Source: Crambe crambe (lineage: Eukaryota; Porifera; Demospongiae; Poecilosclerida; Crambeidae). From it: a stretch of DNA of 64,000 bases. The stretch spans positions 8,749,753 to 8,813,752 of the forward strand of contig OZ004584.1 in NCBI GenBank assembly GCA_963924555.1, given 5' to 3'. Below are positions 34,380 to 46,077 of the stretch, piece after piece; within the stretch, counting starts at the first letter, position 1; each line of letters opens with the position of its first letter. A model generated the notes under the pieces. It ran no database searches. It was not told where the DNA came from and was given only the letters and a program-made list of their open reading frames with translations. The position numbers and the translations under genes were made by a program.

Positions 34380-36231
34380 GAGGATGTTCTCATTGAAGTG
34401 AAGAAAAATAATAGTATCTAAGTGAAATTAACACAATTAAGGATCTTCAATGAAAAGAAGAGCCTTGTATTCACTGCTTGCACATGACTGCGTTATTGAC
34501 AAAACAGATCACGAGCCTGATACTTTTAGTTTGATTCCCTAGCATATTCCATTATTCAGGAACACAAAAAAAGAAGGGGGGAGGCTCAGAGGCTCAGCAT
34601 TAGCTAAACACTTGATATCTCTAAGGCAAAAATAGCAGCAGCAAAATGATAGCCATCTCCAGCATACTGTAGACTGGCTGCAAAGCCACTCCCATTGCAT
34701 GACAATACATAGCAATACAGATTATGGATTCAGAGATTTTATCAGCACATCCATAAGCAGTGGATACCAGGCTCTTCTTTTAATCCCTCAATCAAAGAGC
34801 CTGGGTATGAGGCTAACCCTTGGCCCTGAACTTAAAAGTATTACTATTCTGTGCAGTGCATGCATAACTTTTTCATAACTTTTTTCACTTTTTCAAACTG
34901 AAGTTTTTGAAGGTTCAGGTAATTGAGGTACATAAGTACATAAAGTCATGACTTTAGAACTAATTATTAACTAATAAGCTATGAATTTAATTCTGGTTGT
35001 ATTCTAAAGGTCAATAACTCTTTATTATTGACTTTGTACTCGTGCTCAAAAATATGATCACTGATTAGGACTGACAATGAGAAGACATACAACTCCCATT
35101 CACAATTATGATATCTTTAGGGGAAAAGACCTTTGTCCATATTTCGGAGGTTGTCCTTATCTTGGAGGTTACACTTTGTTTGTCATGCAAAAAAATGAGT
35201 GTCTGATAGTTTAGAAAAGTAGTCAGGAATGATGTGCTTTCTTTAAAACTCAATGATGGAGGTAATTTGCTTCTCACCAGCAGGAATTATGGTATCCACT
35301 ATAATTCAAGTGCCACCACACATCTTTAAACCTTCTTCCTGAATTATTTTTAGACAGCTAAGGATGCACATGGACAATATCGCACTAGAAGAGGCTCGCT
35401 AGAATGTCTGAAGCAGAAGTCTCTCTGAAGTTTCTTCAGTGACCCTTTACCAATGGAACACCAACCCCCAAGGGTCAAGAAGTGAAAAGTGGGCAAGATC
35501 CTGTTGCAGTAGCTGTCCTGTATCTATCTGTAGCTTCTGTTGCTAGTCAATCACAGCAAGAGCCCCAGTAGCCATAATTTTTAAGCACCATCTACGCACC
35601 AAGTTCAGTTCGAATTTGTGGTGCTTGAATTACAGCAGATACAAATCGTCTTATGAGGCTCTATAATGTCCAAATGCCTGCTACTGGACAGCTCAAGACC
35701 TTCTATTGGCCCTAGCCCTAGAAAACAGTGTATTACATAATTATTCACCCTCCAGCTATTATATAGCAATTTCCTGTGATATAGCCAAGCCTACTGCTTA
35801 TTAAGTAATAGTTACATCCCGAGTGGGAGGGGTTCTTGGCCCAAGAGCTTTAAACCCGAGCACGAGGGATACAGTGCGAAGATCAAAGAAGGTGGCACGC
35901 AGCCCAGCTGAAATGTTCTGTCTTTTACTAGCTACTCTCAAACAGAAAAGTTTGAAATGTGAAATTTCAATGTTGACCACGTTGCATGTTTACTAGAGAA
36001 ATGCAGTGCAAACCTGATGTTCTGGATTGAATTATTCTTGCTTTAATTTGCATATTGAAAGCTGGAATGGACTGTGAAACCAAAGGTGAAAATGGGTGTA
36101 GTAGTTTAATTTTGTGCATGTGCTTATTTCCAATGATTTACTCTTCAAATAGTACAATATTTATGCATAGCATCAACTAAGGTTTGAATCTCGTGCCGAA
36201 GATTATCAAATGCTCCCTGTAAAATCCATGG
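34380..36231. other. Intergenic, no gene recognised
   Basis: The sequence holds no convincing exon. About 34760-34860 carries a dispersed repeat (agcctgggtatgaggctaac) related to the TAGCC/GGCTA element ends. Confidence 0.4.
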
Positions 36232-36967
36232 TTACATCAAGCAATCACTAAGCACTTGAATATGGTGCTGCAAAGATTCAACAGATAGTCGTGGTTCTTT
36301 TTCCTTCTTTCGTCGAAAGTCATTATAGCCTTGTAAAGAACCAAGAAGAGGCACTAAACTAATTCCGCGAGATGAGAATTTTTCATGGTGGGTATCAAGA
36401 TACCACAAAGCTCTTGTTAATTTATGAGTGAATCTTGATCCAACACTATCACACCTCCATCCAGCTTTCATATCTTATAGCAAAAAAAAATTCTTCATTA
36501 AAGACTTCAGTACAACTATTTGTAGCTAGCTTAAACTTCACCTATTATATCATTGTACAGGACTTGATCAGCACGCAATGATCTTCCTTCTGGAACAGGT
36601 ATGAGATCTGGAAGAACTCTCTCACAGCTTGCTTCCATTAGTACTGAAGCTACTGTTCGAGTAGTAGGAGGCTCAACTTCCTTGTCTCTCTTCAAGTAAA
36701 TGCACACATGCTTACAACTGAACTGTTCATAGAGGGAGACTGGAGCTGTCACAGGGACACTATGAGGATCAAGAAAGTTTTCTTACTTGCTGATGTAAAC
36801 ATGAGAGATAGTTTCTCCTTCAAGCTTGTCATATTTGAGCAACAATGATCCAAAAGAACTTTCCCAAGTACACTGGACCACCTGTCTGGCTTTGATAATC
36901 TCATGATCACGTTTTATAGTGACACTAACCCAAGCATCATTTCTAGCTAAAAAATGAGCAGCTGCGA
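36232..36967 (-). CDS. Three-exon gene, function unknown
   Basis: Exons about 36967-36787 (HFLARNDAWVSVTIKRDHEI, QCTWESSFGSLLLKYDKLEG), 36759-36542 (TAPVSLYEQFSCKHVCIYLK, LPDLIPVPEGRSLRADQVLY) and 36473-36232 (MKAGWRCDSVGSRFTHKLTR to VLSDCLM, stop). Donors GTAAGA and GTGAAG and acceptors CATAG and ATAAG join the frames cleanly in phases 2 and 1, giving about 210 residues with no internal stop. The 5' end is uncertain: the first exon may extend past 36967 or be preceded by others. No domain recognised. The clean splicing phases argue for a real, recently working gene. Confidence 0.5.
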
Positions 36968-37238
36968 TCTTGTCACCTGATTAACTGTTTTTTCACCTGA
37001 TCAGTTCTAATTTCAAAAAAATTTGAAGTGAAAATTTTGACCAGGAAAATCTGAGAACATAAAATTAAATTGGTATGGCCAAAATTCAAGGGAAAAAGTT
37101 GAACTGACTACAAGATATTCAGTATTCATGTGGAAGTGATGTTCAGGAAATTGAGCATGATGACATTTCAATCTTACATAAAGTGTGAACTTGAGTTGAG
37201 ATCACCTATTGAAATTCCCTACTATAATACCAATCATG

Positions 37239-38188
37239 TAGCCTCGTCCCCAGGCGATTCCACGCGCAATCATTATAGGCCTGGTATGCGACCACACAGG
37301 AAGTGATGTCACCAAGCGTGTATCGTGGGCGGATGTTTTGCCATTGGCCAATTAAGGTCGCATCACCTACCTTGATGTCATTCTGGAACGTCCACGCTTT
37401 ACAGCCACGTGGAACAGAACAGCTTGCTAGCCGGCTGGTATGTAGCAGTTCAGTTATTTGGCGACTTAGCCTAATAGGGATGAAGTTCTCACGGAATATA
37501 GCTAGATAAACCATCATTCCTGATTATTCAGCCAGCAGAAACTCGATTCGCGCCTGCCTGTTCAGTGAGTAAGTGATACAAAAAACGGTAAGAAATTAAT
37601 GTATAGCTGTGTGATATATGCTTGTATAGTTACTTCAGTTAGATATTACCTCTATTTAATAAGCCTTTCTTTGCCAAAAAGTGTTACTGTAGTAAGCGAT
37701 GTCCAGGTACCTAGACTCTACTGTCAGTTTCATTAAGTACTTCCATGCTGTTGTGTATGAAACACACACACCAGCATGGTTAAGCACTGTCATGACCTAT
37801 TATTTAGTATTAGTATTTAATTACATACTTGTTTATTTGTAGCCCGAGCAATGAGCATGATGGAGAGGAAAAGTTGTAGCCCAAGGACCTTCACTGAACG
37901 GCATTTGAGGAGGGTAGAAAGAGCTGTGATGGATTTCAGTGTGGCAGCATGTGAGTGCTCATCATCTTCGTCACCTTCATATCTGCTGCAGTTTCCAAGT
38001 TGATAACCACATCTGGAGCAACTCGCGTGCAGTGATTAAAAAGCGTAGGCAGAGTTACTGGAATTTAATACACTGCCCACGCCCAATTAAGTTGGTTCTA
38101 GGTCGATTACAAGCTCACGTGTGGTCGCATACCAGGCCTTCCACAAGCTAATTATTATTGCGCGTGGAATTGCCTGGGGACAAGGCTA
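37239..38188. mobile_element. MULE-like TIR element, 950 bp
   Basis: The ends are tagcctcgtccccaggcgat and the inverted gcctggggacaaggcta. The arms extend about 60 bases (gcctggtatgcgaccacac / gtgtggtcgcataccaggcc). Flanked by CCAATCATG at 37230-37238 and 38189-38197, a perfect 9-bp duplication. No transposase recognised. Confidence 0.85.
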
Positions 38189-38421
38189 CCAATCATGAAC
38201 CTTCATTGTGGGTCTATTAATTTTTCAGTGAAGACTCACCAGAATTTCAGGATAAGTATTCTATTTGCAAGCCATGTTTTTTCAGACAAAAAGCCACTCA
38301 TTTCAAAGAGGAAGCGTACCACTCCCTCTAACTTCCAATATGTACTTTATCATTAGTTTTTTGATAAATTTTTGTGTGTGTTTTTTGTTGTTGTTTTTTA
38401 CTTTTTGAAATTTACATATAT

Positions 38422-38640
38422 CAGAGAATGCTAAGTAGGGATGGCAGGTCAAAGTTCATAGGACTGTATAAACTAAAAACTCTTCTTTCTCTTCTACCCT
38501 TATTCTACAGGTTCTCAGAAGGCTACAGTGAATCATTACACCTACACAGTAGAGAGAAGAATGTTCAAAAAACTAAAATTCATTCGCTAACATAAGAAAA
38601 AAACGATATCAAAAATTGACTTTTGTTCAGTTTGTTCATA
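38422..38640. repeat. Third copy of the 237-bp element
   Basis: Begins tcagagaatgctaagtaggg, with an internal loss in the opening hairpin, then follows the 18117 and 18354 units through ggttctcagaaggctacagt and aaaattgacttttgttca. Confidence 0.8.
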
Positions 38641-38644
38641 ATAA

Positions 38645-39140
38645 TAATGAGAGTAAAAATATTTCTTCTAAGTGAAAGAGTGATGTAGGCTTGAGTGCAT
38701 GACTATAAAAAGTACGGAAACAAGGTGCTGGCTATGTACTGCATTTGGTCTGCAGAAATGACAAACCCTACATAGCTGCATGGACTGCATTTGTCACTGT
38801 GCTCTACTAACTGTCATAAAATTGACATAAACCCTACATTGCTGCTGCCATATTTTTTTTGGCTACACCTTGCATATTTTATTATTATTACAAAATTACT
38901 ATTCCTACTTCACTCCTAAGGAGTGAAGTAGGAATAATAGTTTTGTAATAATATTATTGTGAGGGTACGGGTAAGGGGTTACTTGACTCACTTATTGCTG
39001 AAGGGCCAGGGGGAGTGAAGAGTAGGGGTATATATGGGCGTGGTTATTGAAATTAGGAGGGCTAGGAGTGATAGGAATGCAGCTAAATTTTATGGCTATC
39101 CCTACTTCACTTTTATTTAGAAGAAATTTTTTGCGCTCAC
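38645..39140. mobile_element. Foldback of the atttcttct-aagtaggg family
   Basis: The left end is gagtaaaaatatttcttcta and the right end tagaagaaattttttgcgct. A palindromic core near 38896-38955 (actattcctacttcactcc / ggagtgaagtaggaat) matches the core of the hairpin at 23112. The interior arms are diverged. Confidence 0.65.
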
Positions 39141-39382
39141 TTTATCAGAGAGTGCGGTAGCACTCTCTATGTAGGGATGACTCGGACGGCCATGCACGCC
39201 GCCTATAGACTAATACTAAAGTGAAATTCTAGTTCCCCCACTTAGACTTAACAAAAGCTACTGTGAATCAGCCTACTAGAGCCTACTACAATGTGCAGAC
39301 CAAGTTTCAGGACCAGGGAGCTTACCGTTTCAGAAATACGGCAAACAGGTAAACCACTAGATTCTTCTTCTTCTCTATAATA

Positions 39383-39685
39383 GGCCACTATTAATAGAAT
39401 GATTGTTTCCTGTCCACCGCCCGCGTATTGAAAATGTTACGGCATCAAAAAATATTATTACTGCCTAGCGCCTGCCATTGCTCGTGTGCAGTAGAGCGCG
39501 CACATTTGGCTTCACATGCAGGCTCTTTTTGAGAAAGCCCGTGGTGAATGAGGGTCGGCCTAGATGAAGACAGGACCCTTGAGACAAACAACGAAGCAGT
39601 AATAGAATAATTATAATAACCGCCCGCCTGCAGCACTTGTGGATATCTTCTTGGACAGGAAACTAGGATTCTATAAATAGTGGCC
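39383..39685. mobile_element. 303-bp MITE nested in the left arm
   Basis: The ends are ggccactattaatagaat, with tttcctgtcc inside, and the inverted ggacaggaaac to ataaatagtggcc. The segment is absent from the equivalent place in the right arm (about 41005) and in the related copy at about 48750, which shows the empty site. Confidence 0.8.
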
Positions 39686-40205
39686 TTATTATTATTATTC
39701 TTATTATTCTTCTTAGATAACCATATCTCTCAAACCACTTAAGCTACAGCTATGATTTCTGGATAAATCCACTCCAAATTCTACGAACTACTACTCGTTG
39801 ATCCTCAAAAGAGTCGATGAAAAAGGAGACACTACGGAGTACAGCACTCGACTAATTCAATTAGGAAGCCATCTTTTCTATAATACGCATGCGCATGTAT
39901 TTGATATCCAATTATTCGAAATTATAATATTACTCAGCTATCTCTAGCTCTAGCTAGCTAGCTAGCTATCGACTCGGGGATTTTAGATTCACCAATCCAT
40001 CTACCGGTAAACTCTATTTCAGCATCTTCGACCTCCAAGTATGGCTAAACAGTAACACAACACCGTTTGACTTGTTGATAATCATTGGGCTGGTATGCTA
40101 TTGGAGAACTATTCTTCTTTCATCTGTCCCTGCATACACATACAGAAGAATGAACTCTATACATAGCTAAAACCATAAAAGAGAGGGGAAAAAAAGACCA
40201 GGAAC

Positions 40206-40492
40206 AAGTAAGGGAAAAAGCATTTCATGAAATGAAAAAAGATGTAGGGATGACCACTGCTCAAAAAAGTAAGGAAACAAGAAGGATGGAAATGGGATCA
40301 ATCTTTGTTCTGTATATATATCCAGCCAACAATCACTACATATACGTCGGGTAGCTTCAGATTATAGTGTAGTAATGTACGTATATGTAGCTGGATATAC
40401 AGAATAAAGATTGATCCCATTTTGTTTCCTTACTTTTTTGAGCAGTGGTCATCCCTACATCTTTTTTCATTTCACGAAATGCTTTTTCCCTT
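40206..40492. mobile_element. Core foldback MITE, copy 1
   Basis: Ends taagggaaaaagcatttca / gaaatgctttttccctta, with gatgtagggatgaccactgc and its complement inside. Other copies lie at 49805-50107 and 52671-52945; the latter two have nearly perfect arms and the same central atccagccaacaatccctac. Confidence 0.85.
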
Positions 40493-40961
40493 ACTTGTTC
40501 CCGGTCTCTTTTATGGTTTTAGCTATGTATAGAGTTCATTCTTCTATGTATATGCAGGGACAGATGAAAGAAGAATAGTTCTCCAATACCATACCAGCCC
40601 AATCATTATCAACAAGTCAAGATGTGTTATTGTTGAGCTATACTTGGAGGTCGAAGATGCTGAAATAGAGTCTACCGGTAGATGGATTGGTGAATCTAAA
40701 TCCCCGAGTTGATACAGTAATCTATCATCATTATCTAGAGCTATATAGCTAGCTAGCTTTATTGGATATCAAATACATGCGCATGCGAAAAGATGGCATC
40801 CACTAATTGAATTAGTCGAGTGCTGTGCTCCGTTGTCTCCTTTTTCATCGACTCTTTTGAGGATCAACAAGTAGAAAAGATCGTAGTTGGTAGAATTTGG
40901 AGTGGATTTATCCAGAAATCATAGCTGTAGCTTGAGTGGTTCGAGAGATATGGTTGTCTAA

Positions 40962-40999
<38 letters not shown>

Positions 41000-41169
41000 G
41001 AGAAGAAGAAGAATCCAGCGAGTCCTGAAACTTGGTCTGCACATTGTAGTAGGCTCTAGTAGGCTGCATAATCATTCACAGTAGCTTTTGTTAGGTCTAA
41101 GTGGGGGAACTAGAATTTCACTTTTGTATTAGTCTGTATGCGGCACGCGCAGCCGTCCCCTATAGCTAG

Positions 41170-42244
41170 CTAGAGCGGTTGCACGGTCACATGACTATCA
41201 TTTGACTTTCACTTCCGCATGGCAAAAAGCTCAATGATATCAGTATAGTGCTTTCTTGCTGTCTGTACTAACAGAACAGACAGTGCAGCAAGAGAGAGGG
41301 GCGTTCACTTTTACAGAGTTCCCAGGAAAGGAGAGAGGAGACGCTTGTGGCTCGTTGCTATCAGAAGGAAGGATTACAACCCTGGACCTAACACATATAT
41401 TTGTAGTGTCCATTTTGTAGGAGGTAAGACTATGACATAAGGCTATAAGGGCAACAGGCCTCTAGGGGATTTTGTATCAGAGTTCTAGATATGAACAGCC
41501 TGAGGAAGACCAGAGTAGCTGGTTGAAACGTATACACTTTGACTTTTTCAATTTCATGTTCTTTTTTGTAGAAATATAAATACTTAGCAATTTAATGTTG
41601 ATATAGGCAAAAAACATGATGATCCTGAGTCACCAGGCTGTGCCATCTATCTTTGGAAGTGAGCCAGGAAGGAGAGAGATCTATAGTCAGAGGCGATATG
41701 AAGCTATAAAGCGTAGACGTAATAAAAGGCTGAAGCTGAACAGCTAGTGTCTGAAGCTAAACTGCAAGTGCCTGAAAGATCATGTCACTAACATAGCTAT
41801 GTCACTAAATTTGTCAATATATAAATTTGAATAAATTTCTTCCACCAAGTTCCTATAATCCATCCATCAATGAAATATTTGTATGCAGTGAGACTCTTGT
41901 AGTTTTTAACCTCTTCTTTTGTAATAAAACTGGTAGAATTGATTAAGTAATGGTAGATGTCAGGATAGTAGAGAAGAGTTTCAGAATTAATGTCTTAGCT
42001 AACTGGTTGTAGGTATATTATTAAGTACCTGAAGTCTGGGAACTCATCACTTTGGCTGAGCTGGTTCTTTTTGAGCATCACATGCCTTCAAATAACGATA
42101 ACTTTTGTTTATATCGCTTCCTACTATCAGAATCCTGTAGAGTGTAGTAGTAATCTAATAGATCTCCCACAGCTGCCATGCTGCTTTTGCCATGCAGAAC
42201 CATCCGCGCAGTGCGCGGTGATGTCACATGCAACCGCTCTATAT
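41170..42244 (+). mobile_element. THAP-domain relic within inverted ends
   Basis: From about 41248 the plus strand encodes a THAP zinc finger: CxxxC near the start (CFLAVCTNR), FYRVP, RRLWLVAIRRKDYNP, then YICSVHF, with a good donor at about 41424 and a following exon at 41608 (KKHDDPESPG). A stop (TAG) lies just before the first cysteine, and a frame change falls between SPG and VPSIFG. THAP fingers bind DNA and occur in P-element transposases and in host proteins. The segment is bracketed by tagagcggttgca (41171) and tgcaaccgctcta (42231), suggesting its own element inserted near the right end of the foldback. Confidence 0.6.
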
Positions 42245-42271
42245 AGAGAGTGCTACCCCACTCTCTGATAT

Positions 42272-43443
42272 AGCTACTAGTATACAAAGTTTTATCTAGC
42301 CATGAATGCAGTGGTTCTTGTGTAAACTGTTCATTCATAGAGGGGATTTTCCAGGATAGCCACACATCAATGTGATACAATACATAATAAATGCCACTCA
42401 CCCGCACCAAAAACAGGAAATTGACAGGATGAGAATAATTTATATGGCCTTAGCCGACCCTTTACTTCCTGTTCACAGCTGCCATGATAAGATCTTGTAT
42501 TAAGGGTGCAGGCACACTCCGCCCACGCATGGTTGCTAGGGAAAATTAACTTAAAAACTATTCATGATAGAAATTTCTAACTTGCACCACATTATTAAGT
42601 ATCAGAATAGTACCACATACACAAAAAATGAAGGAGGACCAATCAAAATGACTGATGTTATGACTGATTTCATTCTCAAGGTAAACTGCGTTGCATCTCA
42701 ATAACCACTTGGAATCAATGGCTGATTTTTGATATACAGCTTCTTTTACTTATTGCCATAAAAATTACATTTAGTTTTTGTCAATTCACATTCTACTTTT
42801 CAATTTATCCATTATAGGATCTTGTGTCTTGCACATTCTGTACTAGCTATAAACTAAAGCAAAATGTAACTTTTTAGACCTTACCAAGTAGTTACCAAAT
42901 ATTGGCTCATTCCCATGCATAGTCCCTGAGTTGCAATGACTTGTTCATTATTCATGCTAGCATGGATTTTATATGTGCCAAAGCAGCAGCTGCTATTATG
43001 TTTATTTTAGCGCGGTAATTTTGTGGTTAATTAGTGCGCATGCCTTGGTTACTATGTGCCACCACCCTGATCATAGCTATTAGCCAGTTAGTAAAGCTGG
43101 CCATGTTTACACAGAAGAAACAAACGTAATAGCAGTAATGTACTTCACTCCATTTTTGAAAAGAGTATTTCTAAAACTTTTTTTAAACTGCCACAAACCA
43201 TAGTATTAGTTTCTGTACGCAGTAAAAACTCACCTGCTGGTTGTGTGCTAGAAGAGTATACAATAGAGACGTCGCCGACCCACCGTTGAAGTTTGTTTTA
43301 GTCTCGTCATAGATAATAATTAATACTCCGTACCGTAAGGATGTGAAACGTTTCCGGATTTTAATTATACATGTAATTGTGGCAAATCAATCATTGAAAC
43401 GCGCGGTCACGGACTACGCGCACGGATACAGCAGGCCAGGTTC
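42272..43443. other. Spacer without a recognisable gene
   Basis: No exon, domain or element end stood out on either strand. Confidence 0.35.
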
Positions 43444-43452
43444 GTCAGGCGT

Positions 43453-45788
43453 TAGCCTTGTTCCCAGGCTCTCAGTGAAACGGGAAATGTGGGGGCGGAA
43501 AGGAGAGCCTGGTTTCTACTGCAGACCGGATCCCTCACATTCCGGGGGATTTGGATTCCCTCCGTACTTTCCCGTTTTTGATTTCATCATAATTATTATT
43601 ATTTTGTCTAATCAGCGTTTTTTTGTGCAAGATGGCGAGTTCGTTTCTGAGAGTGTTTCTTCTAGCGTTTCTTCAAGCGATTCAAGTTCCCACTATCCGC
43701 AAGCGCTTTCTCATGCCCTGTCAATGCTTGGTTTACCGAACTGTTGCTGAAGGAAGAGCAGAAGCTGGCTATCCGAGCTGTATTTGATGGCAAGGACATG
43801 TTCGTGCCCCTGCTCTCAAGGGATCTCCGCAAAGAAGATCTGGCCAGCTCTTTGAAGCTAGTAATGTTTGCAGTTGCCTTCTCCAAGGAAACTATTCTCC
43901 TCTTGCAAGCTTAACAGATGTGTGATGGGAAGGGGTCTGTCACGCAAAATCCGGTCCCCCACCAAAAGTGGTCCCCCCGGACCAAAAGTAGCTGCCAAAA
44001 ACCGTCCCCCCTTGCAAAAATTGGTCCCCTTGCGCAACCATGCGCAATAATACAACGTGCTCGGCTAGTTCTCTGTCATTTTTGGTGTCTGGCTGTGTCA
44101 TGGATTCATGCTCTGAGACTGAAGAAGATAGAGAAGCTGTATTTGTGAGGGATACGGTGCAATACCTTCAGGATGCTATTTACCCTCCAGGTAATGTAAC
44201 TACTAACTAGAGTCTATTGCTAGCCATACAGTACAGCCAGTGTAGATACCTATATCACCACCCGTGCTAACGTTCTTTGTAGGAGCTACTAAGAATGAAA
44301 AGAGGGTCATTTATAGAAAGGCAGAGAGAAATATTGTGAGAAAGGGTGAAGTATTTTTCAAGAAGAAAGGTGGAGAGCAAGTGAGTTATACTGTAAATCT
44401 GTATGCATAGCTACCTGCAATAAAAATGTTGAAATATAAATATGTGTAGTTACTATCTCAAGTTGCATTTTGCTACAGGTGCATTATATCTCAGAGAGGG
44501 AAGAAAGATTGAGAATTTTGGAGTCTTGCCACTCAGAGCCAACTTCTGGACACCTAAGGTTGAAGAAAACAGTGGCACGTATTAATGAGAGATTCATTTG
44601 GCCTGGAATCATAAAAGATGTTAATGAATTTGTGAGTTATAATTCTGTCTATATAATTTATTCTGTGCTACCAGCATGCAAGCAATGATCATAATATTAG
44701 CTATATCATTTTGGTGATGGCATAGGTTGATAAATGTGACGCTTGCCAGAGGTATCGGCACAACCATGCAAAATTAGAAATGACCACTCAAATTAGCCAG
44801 TGCATGCAAGGCCATGGTGACCAGACATTTTGAGATTGTTATTTTGAACCCTGTAGGTGGGTACGATTGTGGACTTTTTGCACTTGCATCAGCGTGTACA
44901 ATGGCCAGGACCCCTCGACTGTCAGATTTGACCAGGCAATGATGCGGTAACATTTGATAGATGGGTTGTCAAACAAACTGTTAATGCCATTCCCTGGGAA
45001 AATTAAAAGGCGTGTGAAGAAGCTTGTACCAGCAAGAACAGAGGTGGTCAAGGTGTACTGCACATGCAGACTGCCGGATGATGGACACAAGATGGTTGAG
45101 TGTTACCAATGTAAAGAATGGTACCACACAAGTTGTGTCAAGATTCCCAGAACATATATATGGACAATCGGAAGAAGTGGAACTGTGGTAGATGTATAAT
45201 AGATGTAGCTATAATAATTTTAATAATAATTATACTGAGGCCATGCCCTATACTGTATAATTTTTTTTTCTCTTAGCTGTGTTGAGATTATGAGTTGGGG
45301 GACTTACTTCAGTATGGAGGGGGACCATTTTTTGCTGCCAATTTTGGTCCGGGAGGGGGACCATAATTTGCTTGGGGGGACTGTATTTGGCAGCCAATTT
45401 TGGTCCGGGAGACTGATTTTGGCAGCTACGTTTGGTCCGGGAGGACCGCTTTTGGGGGGGGACCGGATTTCGCGTGACAGGTCATCTGGAGCTAGCTCAG
45501 GGACATCCAGGAGTTTGTTGATCCTAAAAGCCCACTTCTATGATAATCCAGAACTGCTGAACAAGGCAATGGCTGCACTCTGCTCACACAAGCACAAGCG
45601 ACATGCAATTTCGTACTACGCGCGTTTGTACTAATTGTGACGTTTACTTAATAATTACATCATCAATCGTGTTATGAATATAATTATGTGGTCAAAATTT
45701 ACACGCCCGTGCGTGCAGTAGAAACCGGGCTCTCCTTTCCGCCCCCACATTTCCTGTTTCACTGAGAGCTAGCCTGGGAACGAGGCTA
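43453..45788. mobile_element. MULE-like TIR element hosting a Ginger-like element
   Basis: The ends are tagccttgttcccaggct and the inverted agcctgggaacgaggcta. The arms extend about 70 bases through gtgggggcggaaaggagagc and its complement. Flanked by GTCAGGCGT at 43444-43452 and 45789-45797, a perfect 9-bp duplication. The left internal part encodes a short helicase-like stretch (EEQKLAIRAVFDGKDMFV), like the Q-motif region of RecQ-type helicases, cut off by the nested element. Confidence 0.85.
43938..45479 (+). mobile_element. Ginger-like transposon (integrase, Ulp1-like, PHD), decayed
   Basis: The ends are tgtcacgcaaaatccggtcc and the inverted ggaccggatttcgcgtgaca. Flanked by GGTC at 43934-43937 and 45480-45483, a 4-bp duplication as known for Ginger elements. 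Plus-strand coding pieces in order: MDSCSETEEDREAVF (44099); GATKNEKRVIYRKAERN (44283); an H2C2 integrase zinc-binding segment (ILESCHSEPTSGHLRLKKTV, then after a small intron DKCDACQRYRHNHAK); a C48/Ulp1 protease signature (GGYDCGLFALASA, 44860); and a PHD finger (VYCTCRLPDDGHKMVECYQC, WYHTSCVKIP). No core DDE integrase was seen and the Ulp1 part has a stop, so it is non-autonomous. Subterminal repeats rich in ggtcc and ttttggcagc occur at both ends. Confidence 0.8.
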
Positions 45789-45809
45789 GTCAGGCGTCAT
45801 CCGTAAACC

Positions 45810-45995
45810 GACTACTACGCATGCGCACTACTTAAAATTTCACTCGGGAAGTAAGCTTTGAAGAGCTAGTTAGTGACTGTTCTAACCTATTAGCATGCCA
45901 TTCACCTTTTCCGGTGAGATTTTCGAGACTCAAAGTTGAGCATGCGCGAGAATGCACACTCAGCATTTTGCAAGATTCAATCTAATTTGTAGTTA
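45810..45995. repeat. Dispersed repeat, inverted copy at 12870-13045
   Basis: Contains actacgcatgcgcactac, tgttctaacctattagcatg, tccggtgagattttcgagac and gttgagcatgcgcgagaatg, matching the complement of the granulin-intergenic block. Confidence 0.7.
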
Positions 45996-46004
45996 ATTAA
46001 TGTA

Positions 46005-46070
46005 TTATCAGAGAGTGCGGTAGCACTCTCTATGTATATGACTCGGACGGCCGTTTGCGCCGCCTATAGA
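46005..46070. mobile_element. Left end of a second hairpin-ended foldback
   Basis: Starts tcagagagtgcggtagcact and follows the 39145 element (actcggacggcc, cgccgcctatagactaatac). It is interrupted by the P element at 46078 and resumes at 48311. Confidence 0.8.
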
Positions 46071-46077
46071 CTAATAC

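Larger units (their letters stand above)
39145..42268. mobile_element. Large foldback element with hairpin termini
   Basis: The left terminus tcagagagtgcggtagcact and right terminus ctaccccactctctga are inverted. Each itself forms a hairpin (agagagtgc / gcactctct). TA flanks both ends (39143-39144, 42269-42270). The inner arms are inverted over about 600 bases (about 39700-40330 and 40385-40990; for example caaaccacttaagctacagc / gctgtagcttgagtggttcg) and, outside those, over the acttagac / gtctaagt block. Nested inside are a 303-bp MITE, a core foldback at 40206 and a THAP-bearing segment. Confidence 0.8.

Noticed and set aside
39445..39636. Minus-strand frame within the 303-bp MITE region
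   Set aside because: Lies inside an inverted-repeat MITE with no homologous protein recognised.
41502..41560. Possible protein phrase around cctgaggaagaccagagtag
   Set aside because: It looks like a retroelement-derived tag, but it is too short to assign and lies in the intron-like gap between the two THAP exons.
42071..42410. Minus-strand 110-codon frame across the right end of the large foldback
   Set aside because: It runs through the element terminus and hairpin, so it cannot be an old gene; no domain seen.
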